Below, one piece after another: positions 1 through 7,980 of a stretch of DNA of 64,000 bases. The stretch comes from Mucilaginibacter_A sp041088075 (lineage in GTDB: Bacteria; Bacteroidota; Bacteroidia; Sphingobacteriales; Sphingobacteriaceae). How positions within the stretch are numbered: the stretch's first letter is position 1; each line of letters starts with the position of its first letter. The DNA is taken from positions 62,001-126,000 of the forward strand of contig NZ_JBGCVY010000014.1 in assembly GCF_041088075.1 (NCBI RefSeq), in the 5' to 3' direction. The translations under genes were made by a program, and so were the position numbers. The notes below the pieces were generated by a model that saw nothing but the letters and a program-made list of their open reading frames with translations, did no database searches and had not been told where the DNA came from.

Positions 1-1337
1 TTGATGACAAAATCCAGCACTTTTGGCAGTTCATCGGATGCGGCAGATTCGTCCCTCAAACCCAAAACATCTATCACAAAATGCTGTAACAACTGCTGTA
101 AAAGTTCCAAGTTTGGCTGGTCAATTTTCAATTTTTGATCGTGAACAGAATTAACCAAACGGCAAACTTCAAACAGTTCGGCTATTAAAACGGGGCTGTT
201 AAAATCGTCGTTCATCGCCTCGTAACACCTTTGCTGCAACGGCGTTATTTCTATTTCCCCTGCGGCAGATGCTTTTAAAGTTGGTGCCAATGCAAAAGCG
301 TTCATCAATCTTTTAAAGCCTTTTTCGGATGCATCCAACGCATCGTTTGAAAAATCCAGCGTGCTGCGGTAATGTGCCTGCAACATAAAAAAGCGCACGG
401 TCATTGGACTAAAACCTTTGTTCAACAAAGAATGGTTGCCGCTGAACAATTCCTGCGGCAAAAAACTGTTGCCTAAAGACTTCGACATTTTTTGCCCGTT
501 CACCGTCAGCATATTGGTATGGATCCAATAATTGGCCGGCATTTTTCCGCAAGCAGCTTCGTTTTGTGCAATTTCGTTGGTGTGATGCGTTGGTGCCAAA
601 TCCATTCCGCCACCATGGATATCAAACTGCTCGCCCAAATACTTGTTGCTCATGGCCGAACATTCCAAATGCCAACCGGGGAAACCGCTGCTCCAGGGCG
701 AAGGCCATTTCATCAAATGTTCGGGCTTGGCTTTTATCCACAACGCAAAATCCAGCTTGCCGCGTTTTTCTTCCTGGCCGCCCAAATTGCGCGTGTTGTT
801 CAGCATGTCTTCCAAATTGCGGTTGCTTAAAATGCCGTAATTGTGGTGCTGGTTGTATTTTTCAACATCAAAATAAACCGAACCATTTACTTCATAAGCA
901 AAACCTTTTTCCAATACTGTTTTTACCAGTTCAATTTGTTCGATGATGTGGCCGGTTGCCGTTGGCTCGATGCTTGGCGGTTTTACATTGAAAATCTGCA
1001 TCACGTCATGGAAATCAACCGAATATTTCTGCACAATTTCCATCGGCTCCAACTGCGCCAGTTTTGCTTTTTTAGAGATTTTATCTTCGCCTTCATCCGT
1101 ATCGCCTTCCAAATGGCCGGCATCGGTAATATTGCGGACGTAGCGGACTTTATAGCCCAAATGCGTGAGGTATCGAAAAATAAGGTCGAAAGAAATAAAC
1201 GTGCGGCAGTTGCCCAAATGCACATCGCTGTAAACGGTTGGCCCACATACATACATGCCAACCAGCGGCGGGTCAATGGCTTTAAATTCTTCTTTTTTGC
1301 GCGATAAAGTGTTGTAAATAAAAAGCTTTTGCTGCAT
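1..1337 (-). CDS. cysS: Cysteinyl-tRNA synthetase, C-terminus cut by window edge
   Basis: Charges tRNA-Cys with cysteine in the cytoplasm. Reading the minus strand from the ATG at 1335-1337 gives MQQKLFIYNTLSRKKEEF, then PLVGMYVCGPTVYSDVHLGN, where HLGN is the class I HIGH motif. The zinc-site residues follow in WHLECSAM and HHTNE, and GQKMSKSLGN is the KMSKS loop. About 445 residues are present of an expected ~490; the gene runs off the left edge with no stop. It is the first gene of a minus-strand run. A motif B copy lies in frame at 914-927. Confidence 0.96.
   Translation of the reverse strand, partial: MQQKLFIYNTLSRKKEEFKAIDPPLVGMYVCGPTVYSDVHLGNCRTFISFDLIFRYLTHLGYKVRYVRNITDAGHLEGDTDEGEDKISKKAKLAQLEPMEIVQKYSVDFHDVMQIFNVKPPSIEPTATGHIIEQIELVKTVLEKGFAYEVNGSVYFDVEKYNQHHNYGILSNRNLEDMLNNTRNLGGQEEKRGKLDFALWIKAKPEHLMKWPSPWSSGFPGWHLECSAMSNKYLGEQFDIHGGGMDLAPTHHTNEIAQNEAACGKMPANYWIHTNMLTVNGQKMSKSLGNSFLPQELFSGNHSLLNKGFSPMTVRFFMLQAHYRSTLDFSNDALDASEKGFKRLMNAFALAPTLKASAAGEIEITPLQQRCYEAMNDDFNSPVLIAELFEVCRLVNSVHDQKLKIDQPNLELLQQLLQHFVIDVLGLRDESAASDELPKVLDFVI
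914..927 (-). repeat. Motif B copy inside cysS
   Basis: Reads ATACTGTTTTTACC on the plus strand. It encodes part of LVKTVLEKGF in CysS. Confidence 0.5.
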
Positions 1338-1370
1338 CGGGCAAATTTAGACAAAAAGGCGGTTTATTGC

Positions 1371-2498
1371 CTACTTCAAACGCAAATCGGCGCGGATGCC
1401 GTAATGGTCGGAAAGCTTTTTCTTGAGCACGATGTAATTGATCACTTCAAATTTAGGCTGGGCCAGGATGTAATCAATCTGGTAATTGGGGAAATCGCCG
1501 TTGTAAGTAGCGCCAAAACCGTTCCCTTTTTCCCGGAAAGCATTGACCAACCCTTCCGACATTTTATTGAGGGCAAAAGAAGCAGGCGTATCGTTAAAAT
1601 CACCGGCAATAATAAAAGGATAAGGCGAGGTAGCGGCGTGGTTTTTCACTAAGTAAACCTGTTCACTGCGTTTTAAAAAGGCTTTTTTTAGCTTGCTTAA
1701 AATGCGTTTGTACGAATGCAGGTTTGTTTCTTCGGCTTTTTTAACGCTATCAATCACCTGGTAATCTTCGGGCATAAACTGGATGGATTGCAAATGCACG
1801 GCGTAAACCCGAATAGTTTGGCTTGCTTTTTTTATATCAATAAAAATGCACTGGTTGGTGCTGTTGTTATCCGCAAGCGGAATCAAACCTTTGTTAATAA
1901 TTGGGAATTTTGAAAAAGCAGCAATCCCATTGCCTTCGTAATCAATATTGTTGACGGTAAAGCGGTAGAAATAAGGCGTGTGCAAAGCTTTTTTGATCGA
2001 ATCAACCATGGCAGCTTCCCCTTTTTTCCGGCTGAAAAATTCCTGGATGCAAAGTACATCGGGCTGCTCGGTTTTAATTAGTTGCAAAATTTCTTTTCGG
2101 GTTGGTTTTGAAGCATTGGCGCCAACACCTTGAAAACTATGCACATTGTAAGTCATCAGCCTTAAATAATCAGCCGATTTTTTTGGCCCGTCGGGAACAG
2201 TAGCACTAAAATTAAAACTCTTGGCAAAAATACTCCAGCCAATTAAAATACTCAGAATTGGGATGAAAATAAACCTGCTGAAACGGAGCAGCCAATATAA
2301 AGCCAAAATAATATTGGCAATTAAAAGCGGCGGATAAGCCAAACCAAAAAAAACAAGCTGCCAGCAAGTGCGCGGATCAATTAAACTGGCCAATAAGCTC
2401 AATAAAATAGAAGCGGAAGCTACAATGGTAAAAACTAAAACCACATAATCAAAAAAGTAGGTTTTCTTTTTTCTAACTGGTTTCGTCTTTACTGGCAT
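1371..2498 (-). CDS. Membrane-anchored endonuclease/exonuclease/phosphatase family protein
   Basis: A 375-residue protein with two or three N-terminal membrane segments (residues ~15-85) followed by an EEP-fold domain. Visible EEP motifs are RLMTYNVHSFQG (metal-binding Asn), CIQEFF (catalytic Glu), IAGDFNDTPAS and the C-terminal SDHYGIRADL (Asp-His pair). Members of the superfamily hydrolyse phosphodiesters in nucleic acids, lipids or inositol phosphates; the substrate cannot be told here. Its start overlaps the upstream rhomboid gene by 26 bases, so the two are probably translationally coupled. Confidence 0.85.
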   Translation of the reverse strand: MPVKTKPVRKKKTYFFDYVVLVFTIVASASILLSLLASLIDPRTCWQLVFFGLAYPPLLIANIILALYWLLRFSRFIFIPILSILIGWSIFAKSFNFSATVPDGPKKSADYLRLMTYNVHSFQGVGANASKPTRKEILQLIKTEQPDVLCIQEFFSRKKGEAAMVDSIKKALHTPYFYRFTVNNIDYEGNGIAAFSKFPIINKGLIPLADNNSTNQCIFIDIKKASQTIRVYAVHLQSIQFMPEDYQVIDSVKKAEETNLHSYKRILSKLKKAFLKRSEQVYLVKNHAATSPYPFIIAGDFNDTPASFALNKMSEGLVNAFREKGNGFGATYNGDFPNYQIDYILAQPKFEVINYIVLKKKLSDHYGIRADLRLK

Positions 2499-3327
2499 TG
2501 AACAGGATCTCTTTTTCTTTTTTGGTGAGGCTTGCGTAGCCCGACTGCGAAATTTTGTCTAATATAGAATCTATTTCTTCTTCTTTTGGCCTGACCGTGC
2601 TGTTTTTAGCATAGTTCTTTGATACGACGTGCAGCGTTTTAGGTTTTGAAAAACGTTCGAAAGCGCGGCCGAGCGCCGTACTGCCTTGTATATGTTTGAT
2701 GTAAAAGAAGCCCGCAATTGCGCCGCCGATATGCGAAATTTCGCCGCCGGCATTTGGCCCGGTAATGCTGATCAGATCAAACAAAACATAAAACAACGCG
2801 ATCCATTTTAATTTTACCGAACCTAAAAACAGCAGTTGGATGGTATAATCGGGCAGTAAAGTTGCGGTTGCCACGATGATGGCCATTACCGCAGCCGAAG
2901 CACCAACGGTGGTGGATACTGTTTTTACATCGGCAAAAAGCGGGAAGACATTGTAAAACAGTACGTATAAAAATGCGCCGGCTAAGCCTCCGATAATGTA
3001 CAGGTCAACCAGCTTTTTTCCGCCCAGATATTCCTGGAAAATGCCACCCATCCAGTAAAACCACAACATGTTGAACAGGATATGGAAAAACCCGCTGTGC
3101 AAAAACATATAGGTTAAAGGTGTCCAGAAACGGATCAATAATTTTGGCAGGTACGAAGGAACGGCTAAATAGTCATTGATCGTTGCCGAAATAACTGCGT
3201 TGCGCGTCGTCAGCATTTCTACCACGCCAAGCAGGCTTAAAAATACAAAAACGATCACGTTGATACCGATCAGCATATTTAACCGGTTTCCTGAACGAAA
3301 CACTTGTGTACGAATTTCTTCCCACAT
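2473..3327 (-). CDS. Rhomboid family intramembrane serine protease (first of two)
   Basis: A 284-residue polytopic membrane protein. The catalytic serine lies in VGASAAVMAI (Ser144) and the partner histidine in ISHIGGAIAG (His199), with the conserved L1-region HSGFFHILFNMLWFYWMG upstream. Rhomboids cleave transmembrane substrates within the inner membrane. The C-terminal ~70 residues are a charged cytoplasmic tail. It is followed with overlap by the EEP gene and preceded by a second rhomboid, separated by a paired motif A element. The two rhomboids differ clearly in sequence and are old paralogues rather than a recent duplication. Confidence 0.92.
   Translation of the reverse strand: MWEEIRTQVFRSGNRLNMLIGINVIVFVFLSLLGVVEMLTTRNAVISATINDYLAVPSYLPKLLIRFWTPLTYMFLHSGFFHILFNMLWFYWMGGIFQEYLGGKKLVDLYIIGGLAGAFLYVLFYNVFPLFADVKTVSTTVGASAAVMAIIVATATLLPDYTIQLLFLGSVKLKWIALFYVLFDLISITGPNAGGEISHIGGAIAGFFYIKHIQGSTALGRAFERFSKPKTLHVVSKNYAKNSTVRPKEEEIDSILDKISQSGYASLTKKEKEILFNASKDETS
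2916..2929 (-). repeat. Motif B copy inside rhomboid gene
   Basis: Reads ATACTGTTTTTACA on the plus strand. It encodes DVKTVST in the periplasmic loop before the catalytic serine helix. Confidence 0.45.
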
Positions 3328-3392
3328 AAAAATTATCAGTTTAAAAGATTTTCATTGAACTTGTTCAAACTTATTCCTTTGTGCTTTATACC

Positions 3393-3486
3393 ATGCTTCT
3401 TTTACCGCCTAAAAATCAATGTACAATTTGTTTTGATTTGTTTAAGTTGATACTAACACCAATTTTTATAGGGTAAAAGAAGCATC
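3393..3486. repeat. Paired motif A element, tail-to-tail (about 94 bp)
   Basis: Left arm: ATGCTTCTTTTACC, then GCC, then TAAAAATCAATGT. Right arm (3456-3486): ACACCAATTTTTATA, then GGGTAAAAGAAGCATC. The arms are near-perfect inverted copies about 30 bp long around a ~38 bp AT-rich centre. The element fills most of the space between the two rhomboid genes. It has no ORF, so if mobile it is non-autonomous. Confidence 0.85.
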
Positions 3487-3526
3487 AGCAAAAAAAATTA
3501 AACAACCTCATTGTAATAACGGTACA

Positions 3527-4240
3527 TTAATAAAAATCGTTTGTACGATGCATCCCCCAAATTTTTAATAAAATATAACCAACAAGTGCACCGCCCAAAT
3601 GGGCAAAATGCGCTACCGAATCGCCTTGGTGCTGGCTTAAACCCAAATATAATTCTACCACAATATAACCAATTACAGCGTATTTTGCTTTTACTGGAAT
3701 TGGGATCAGCATAATATACAAATTGGTTTCGGCATACAAAACGCCAAACGCAACCAAAATCCCAAACAGCGCGCCCGAAGCGCCAACCATTGGTTCGGCA
3801 TAAATTGCCCGGAGCCTGCCTACATCTTCCGGCGTGATGTTGTAATTCATGGCCGGGTCAAAAGTAAAGCTGCCCAAAATGCCATGCACTTCTATCGCCT
3901 GCACCAGCATTTGCAAAGCTAAAGCACCAATCCCTGTAATAAAATAATAGTTGAAAAAACGCTTCGAACCCATGTAATTTTCTATTGCCGGGCCAAACAT
4001 GTACAAAGCAAACATATTGAAGAAAATGTGCGCCCAGCCACCGTGCATAAACATGTAGGTGATGATTTGCCAAACCCTAAAATGCGGCGAATTGAAGTAA
4101 AAAGCACCGAGGTGAAAAGCAAGTTCGATGCCCATACTTTGAAAAACCAAAGTGGCGATAAAGAAAATGATATTGATAATCAGCAGGTTTTTTACAACGG
4201 GCGTAAGGTTGGCTAAAGGCGATTGTCCGAATAAATTCAT
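3527..4240 (-). CDS. Rhomboid family intramembrane serine protease (second of two)
   Basis: A 237-residue compact six-helix rhomboid. It has TYMFMHGGWAHIFFNMFALYMFG in loop 1, the active serine in VGASGALFG (Ser155) and the catalytic histidine in AHFAHLGGALVG (His214). This is the standard bacterial core without extra domains. It sits 30 bases downstream of mutL on the same strand and upstream of the other rhomboid. It probably processes membrane-protein substrates; none can be named. Confidence 0.93.
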   Translation of the reverse strand: MNLFGQSPLANLTPVVKNLLIINIIFFIATLVFQSMGIELAFHLGAFYFNSPHFRVWQIITYMFMHGGWAHIFFNMFALYMFGPAIENYMGSKRFFNYYFITGIGALALQMLVQAIEVHGILGSFTFDPAMNYNITPEDVGRLRAIYAEPMVGASGALFGILVAFGVLYAETNLYIMLIPIPVKAKYAVIGYIVVELYLGLSQHQGDSVAHFAHLGGALVGYILLKIWGMHRTNDFY

Positions 4241-4260
4241 GGTTTTTACAGAAGCGGTAC

Positions 4261-4288
4261 GATGCTTCTTTTATCGATCAAATTTTTG
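4261..4288 (+). repeat. Motif A copy overlapping the mutL stop codon
   Basis: Plus strand reads GATGCTTCTTTTATCG. On the mutL strand this is CGATAAAAGAAGCATC, and its TAA is the mutL stop codon. Confidence 0.8.
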
Positions 4289-6130
4289 AAAAAGCTCTTC
4301 TAAAGTGTAAGTAATGATAACGGGTTTGCTGCTTAAAGAAACGTTGGGAAGCTGACAAGCAAACAGTTGATCAATCAATTGGTTCATTTCCTCCAGCGAA
4401 AAACGCGTTCCTGGTTTCACGGCTGCATTTCGCGCCAGCGTTCGCGCTAAATTATCGTGTTTGCTGAGTTTTAAAGCGGATTGGTTGTTTTTGAAACCTT
4501 CCAACAGTTTTTCCAGCATTTCGCTTTCGATGGCATTGGTCAGTTCTGCCGGAACGCCTTCTACAATGATTGTGTTTTTTCCGAATTCGCGGATGTCGAA
4601 ACCTAAAGCGCGCACATCGTTGAACAAGCTTTTTAACAGCTCAAAATCCGGAGTGCTTAACGTAATGCTTTGCGGAAATAAAGTTTGCTGACTAACGCCG
4701 GTATGGTTTTCCAACTGCACCAAAAAGCGTTCGTACAAAATCCGTTCATGCGCGGCCTGCTGGTCAATCAGCATAAAACCCGATTTTATTTGCGATAAAA
4801 TAAACCGGTTATGGATTTGGAACAGTTGCCGCTCGCTCGATTTTGTTAGCTGCTGGTTATCCACCGCAATTTCGCGCTGCTGCATCTCGATTTCGTGTTG
4901 CTGCGCGATTTTTCCCTGCGTTATTTCGTACAGTGTGTCCCAGTTTTGTACAAAATCCGGTTTGCGCCTTTCGGCAGAATGACGTAAAACAGAAGTGTCC
5001 GATGCTGTTTTTACCTCGTTAGAAAATGGATTGTAATCCGGGTTGAAGTTGATGCCCGGCGGAACGATTTGATCCAAAGGTTTATGACTAATCATCTGAT
5101 CGAAACCGGTTTCCTGGTTAAAATCAAGCGTTGGCGTGATGTTGTACTGACCCAAAGAACGTTTTACAGCCGAACGGATAATGGCGTAAATCGCTTTTTC
5201 GTCCTGGTATTTGATCTCGGTTTTGGTTGGATGAACGTTGATGTCTATCTTGGCCGGATCAATCGTGATAAAAAGAACGTAAAGCGGAAAGCTGTCGTCC
5301 TGCAACAATTCTTCAAAAGCCGAAGAAACGGCGTGGTTTAAATAATTATCGCGGATGAAACGGTTGTTCACAAAAAAGAACTGCTCGCCGCGTGTTTTAC
5401 GGGCAAATTCCGGTTTTCCTACAAAACCATCCAACTTGATGATCGAGGTATCTTCTTTTACCGGCACCAATTTCTCTTTGTAATTATTGCCGAAAAGATG
5501 AACGATGCGTTGTTTTAGCGAAGCTGAAGGCAGATGAAAAACCTCCTGCCCATCGTGATGCAGCGTAAAAAATACCTGCGGATAAGCCAACGCAACGCGT
5601 TGAAACTCATCAATAATATGCCGCATTTCTATCGAGTTTCCTTTCAAAAAATTGCGGCGGGCAGGCGTGTTGTAAAAAAGGTTTTTAATACAAACCGAAG
5701 TTCCGGCAGCGGTAGCACAAGGTTCCTGACTGGTTATGGTGGAAGCTTCGATGCAAATTTCTGTTCCCAACTCGTCTTCGTGCCGCCTCGTTTTCAACTC
5801 CACTTGCGCAATCGCGGCAATCGAAGCCATAGCCTCACCACGAAAACCCATTGTGCGAATGGCAAAAAGGTCATCGGCTTTGCGGATTTTGGAAGTGGCG
5901 TGTCGTTCAAAACACATCCGTGCATCGGTAAAACTCATGCCGCAACCATTGTCAATCACCTGGATCAACGCTTTACCAGCCTCTTTTACAATCAGTTGAA
6001 TTTTATCCGCGCCGGAATCTATCGCGTTCTCCAATAGTTCTTTTACGGCCGATGCCGGTCGTTGTACCACTTCACCTGCGGCAATTTGGTTGGCAACGGC
6101 ATCAGGCAAAAGATGGATAATATCAGACAT
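4271..6130 (-). CDS. mutL: DNA mismatch repair protein MutL
   Basis: A 619-residue GHKL ATPase that links mismatch recognition by MutS to downstream excision. The N-terminal ATPase motifs are intact: ELLENAIDSGA (Glu/Asn motif I), DNGCGM (residues 60-65), and GFRGEAMASIAAI (95-106). A ~70-residue low-conservation linker follows, then the dimerisation domain. The C-terminal metal-binding signature of endonuclease-type MutL is only partly kept: IDQQAAHERILYE has Gln where DQHA has His, and no CPHGRP-like motif is visible (VSLSSKPV is at that place). The stop codon lies in a motif A copy. Confidence 0.96.
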   Translation of the reverse strand: MSDIIHLLPDAVANQIAAGEVVQRPASAVKELLENAIDSGADKIQLIVKEAGKALIQVIDNGCGMSFTDARMCFERHATSKIRKADDLFAIRTMGFRGEAMASIAAIAQVELKTRRHEDELGTEICIEASTITSQEPCATAAGTSVCIKNLFYNTPARRNFLKGNSIEMRHIIDEFQRVALAYPQVFFTLHHDGQEVFHLPSASLKQRIVHLFGNNYKEKLVPVKEDTSIIKLDGFVGKPEFARKTRGEQFFFVNNRFIRDNYLNHAVSSAFEELLQDDSFPLYVLFITIDPAKIDINVHPTKTEIKYQDEKAIYAIIRSAVKRSLGQYNITPTLDFNQETGFDQMISHKPLDQIVPPGINFNPDYNPFSNEVKTASDTSVLRHSAERRKPDFVQNWDTLYEITQGKIAQQHEIEMQQREIAVDNQQLTKSSERQLFQIHNRFILSQIKSGFMLIDQQAAHERILYERFLVQLENHTGVSQQTLFPQSITLSTPDFELLKSLFNDVRALGFDIREFGKNTIIVEGVPAELTNAIESEMLEKLLEGFKNNQSALKLSKHDNLARTLARNAAVKPGTRFSLEEMNQLIDQLFACQLPNVSLSSKPVIITYTLEELFQKFDR

Positions 6131-6303
6131 TAATCTTCCTCAATTCTATTTCGATGCTAAATTAAAAAATTGATCGCATAACTTCGCAGTTTTACCGGGC
6201 CGATGTAGCTTTGCGAAATTTAAAATGATGGTTTACTGATAATATTTTTGCAGCTTCGGATGAAAGAACGACAATTTGAACTAAACAACATGATAAAATT
6301 TTG

Positions 6304-7980
6304 ATGGCCACTTCTGCAAAACCTTTCACCAAATTTATAGGCATAAAAACAGTATGGTGCCTGATGCTTCTTTTATCGGTGTTTTCTTGCAATCAGAAAA
6401 AAGAAAACAATGCCGACCTGCTGGTTAAAAATGCGCGGGTTTACACCATTGATAACCGTTTTGCCATTGCCGAAGCTTTTGCGGTGCGGGACGGAAAAAT
6501 CCTGGAAGTTGGAAAAACGGCCGACCTCGAAAAAAAATATACCGCAAAAGAAGTAGTTGATGCACATGGCAAAGCAGTTTTTCCGGGTTTTATTGATGCA
6601 CATACGCATTTTTACGAATATGGAATGGGTTTGCAAACCGTCAATTTAAAAGATTTGCCAAGCTGGAATGTGGCGGTTGATTCGGTGAAAAGTTATGCGA
6701 AAAACAATACCGAAGGCTGGATCATCGGCAACGGCTGGGACCAAAACCGTTGGAAAACTAAGCAATTTCCAAACAAGCTGAAGCTGGACAGTTTGTTTCC
6801 CGAAAGGCCGGTTGTGCTAACGCGGGTTGACGGACACGCGGCCATCGCAAACCAGGCGGCGTTGAACATTGCAGGCATCAAACCAAACCAAAAGGTTGCT
6901 GGCGGGGCAATTGAAACGATAAAAGGCAAACTGACCGGGATTTTGCTGGACAATGCAGTAGATCTGGTTGCGCATAAAATCCCGGAACCAACCGAAGAAC
7001 AATCGCAAAACGCGTTGTTGCAGGCGCAGCGAAATTGTTTTGCCGTGGGTTTAACTACGGTTGATGATTGCGGGCTGGATTTTCCTTTGGTGAACACCAT
7101 CCGCCAATTGCAAAACCGCGGCGATTTAAAGATGCGGCTATTCGTGATGCTGTCCGATAATCCAAGAAATTTAGATGCGTTGTTTCGGAATGGTGCCATC
7201 AAAACGCCACGTTTAAACGTCAGTTCGGTCAAGGTTTATGCGGATGGTGCTTTGGGTTCCAGAGGTGCTTGTTTGCTAAAACCGTATTCCGATCAGCCCA
7301 AATGGAACGGGTTTTTGCGTAGTCCGCAAAAGCATTTTCAGGAAATAGCAGAACTTTTAGAAAAAAAAGGTTTCCAAATGTGTACCCATGCTATCGGCGA
7401 TTCGGCCAACCGTGTGATGCTGAAGATTTATGCTTCGGTTTTAAAAGGAAAAAACGATCGCCGCTGGCGGATTGAGCACAGCCAGATCATTGATCCGGCG
7501 GATTTTAAGTATTTTGGCGAGAACAACATCGTTCCATCTGTCCAGCCCACACACGCCACTTCAGACATGAGCTGGGCCGTCCAGCGTTTAGGAAAAACAC
7601 GGCTAAAAACAGCATACGCTTACCAGCAATTGTTGCAGCAAAACGGCTGGCTGCCGTTGGGAACTGATTTTCCGGTTGAAAACATCAGTCCGTTTTACAC
7701 CTTTTATGCTGCTGTGGAACGAAAAGATTTAAAAGGGTTGCCCGAAGGTGGTTTTCAAAAAGAAAATGCGTTAACACGCCAACAAGCGATTAAAGGAATG
7801 ACAATTTGGGCGGCAAAAGCCAACTTCCAGGAACATGAAAAAGGAAGTTTGGAGCCGGGCAAGTTTGCCGATTTTGTGATTCTGGACGAAGATTTAATGA
7901 CAGTAAAAGGCAGCGAACTGCCAAAAGTGAAAGTACTTCAAACTTATATCAACGGAGAAAATGTATATAAAAAGCCTTAA
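6304..7980 (+). CDS. Secreted lipoprotein amidohydrolase, YtcJ-like
   Basis: A 558-residue amidohydrolase of the amidohydrolase_3/YtcJ type. The TIM-barrel metal motif is FIDAHTHFYEYG; later landmarks are KVYADGALGSRGA, CTHAIGDSANR and RIEHSQII. The C-terminal beta-sandwich ends with GKFADFVILDEDLMT. The N-terminus has a lipoprotein signal with the lipobox-like LLSVFSC. I chose ATG 6304 over the TTG at 6301. Motifs B and A lie back to back over the signal-peptide codons (6327-6380). The gene overlaps the next by 20 bases, suggesting coupling. Substrate unknown. Confidence 0.9.
   Translation: MATSAKPFTKFIGIKTVWCLMLLLSVFSCNQKKENNADLLVKNARVYTIDNRFAIAEAFAVRDGKILEVGKTADLEKKYTAKEVVDAHGKAVFPGFIDAHTHFYEYGMGLQTVNLKDLPSWNVAVDSVKSYAKNNTEGWIIGNGWDQNRWKTKQFPNKLKLDSLFPERPVVLTRVDGHAAIANQAALNIAGIKPNQKVAGGAIETIKGKLTGILLDNAVDLVAHKIPEPTEEQSQNALLQAQRNCFAVGLTTVDDCGLDFPLVNTIRQLQNRGDLKMRLFVMLSDNPRNLDALFRNGAIKTPRLNVSSVKVYADGALGSRGACLLKPYSDQPKWNGFLRSPQKHFQEIAELLEKKGFQMCTHAIGDSANRVMLKIYASVLKGKNDRRWRIEHSQIIDPADFKYFGENNIVPSVQPTHATSDMSWAVQRLGKTRLKTAYAYQQLLQQNGWLPLGTDFPVENISPFYTFYAAVERKDLKGLPEGGFQKENALTRQQAIKGMTIWAAKANFQEHEKGSLEPGKFADFVILDEDLMTVKGSELPKVKVLQTYINGENVYKKP
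6327..6380. repeat. Full-length motif B plus motif A over a signal peptide
   Basis: CACCAAATTTATAG, then GCATAAAAACAGTATG (motif B, with the full 5' flank) is followed after six bases by GATGCTTCTTTTATCGG (motif A, opposite direction). Together they encode residues ~8-26, including the hydrophobic core of the signal peptide. Confidence 0.75.

Noticed and set aside
492..1307. Several plus-strand frames opposite the first gene
   Set aside because: They are antisense shadows of cysS, whose minus-strand frame is continuous with all class I motifs.
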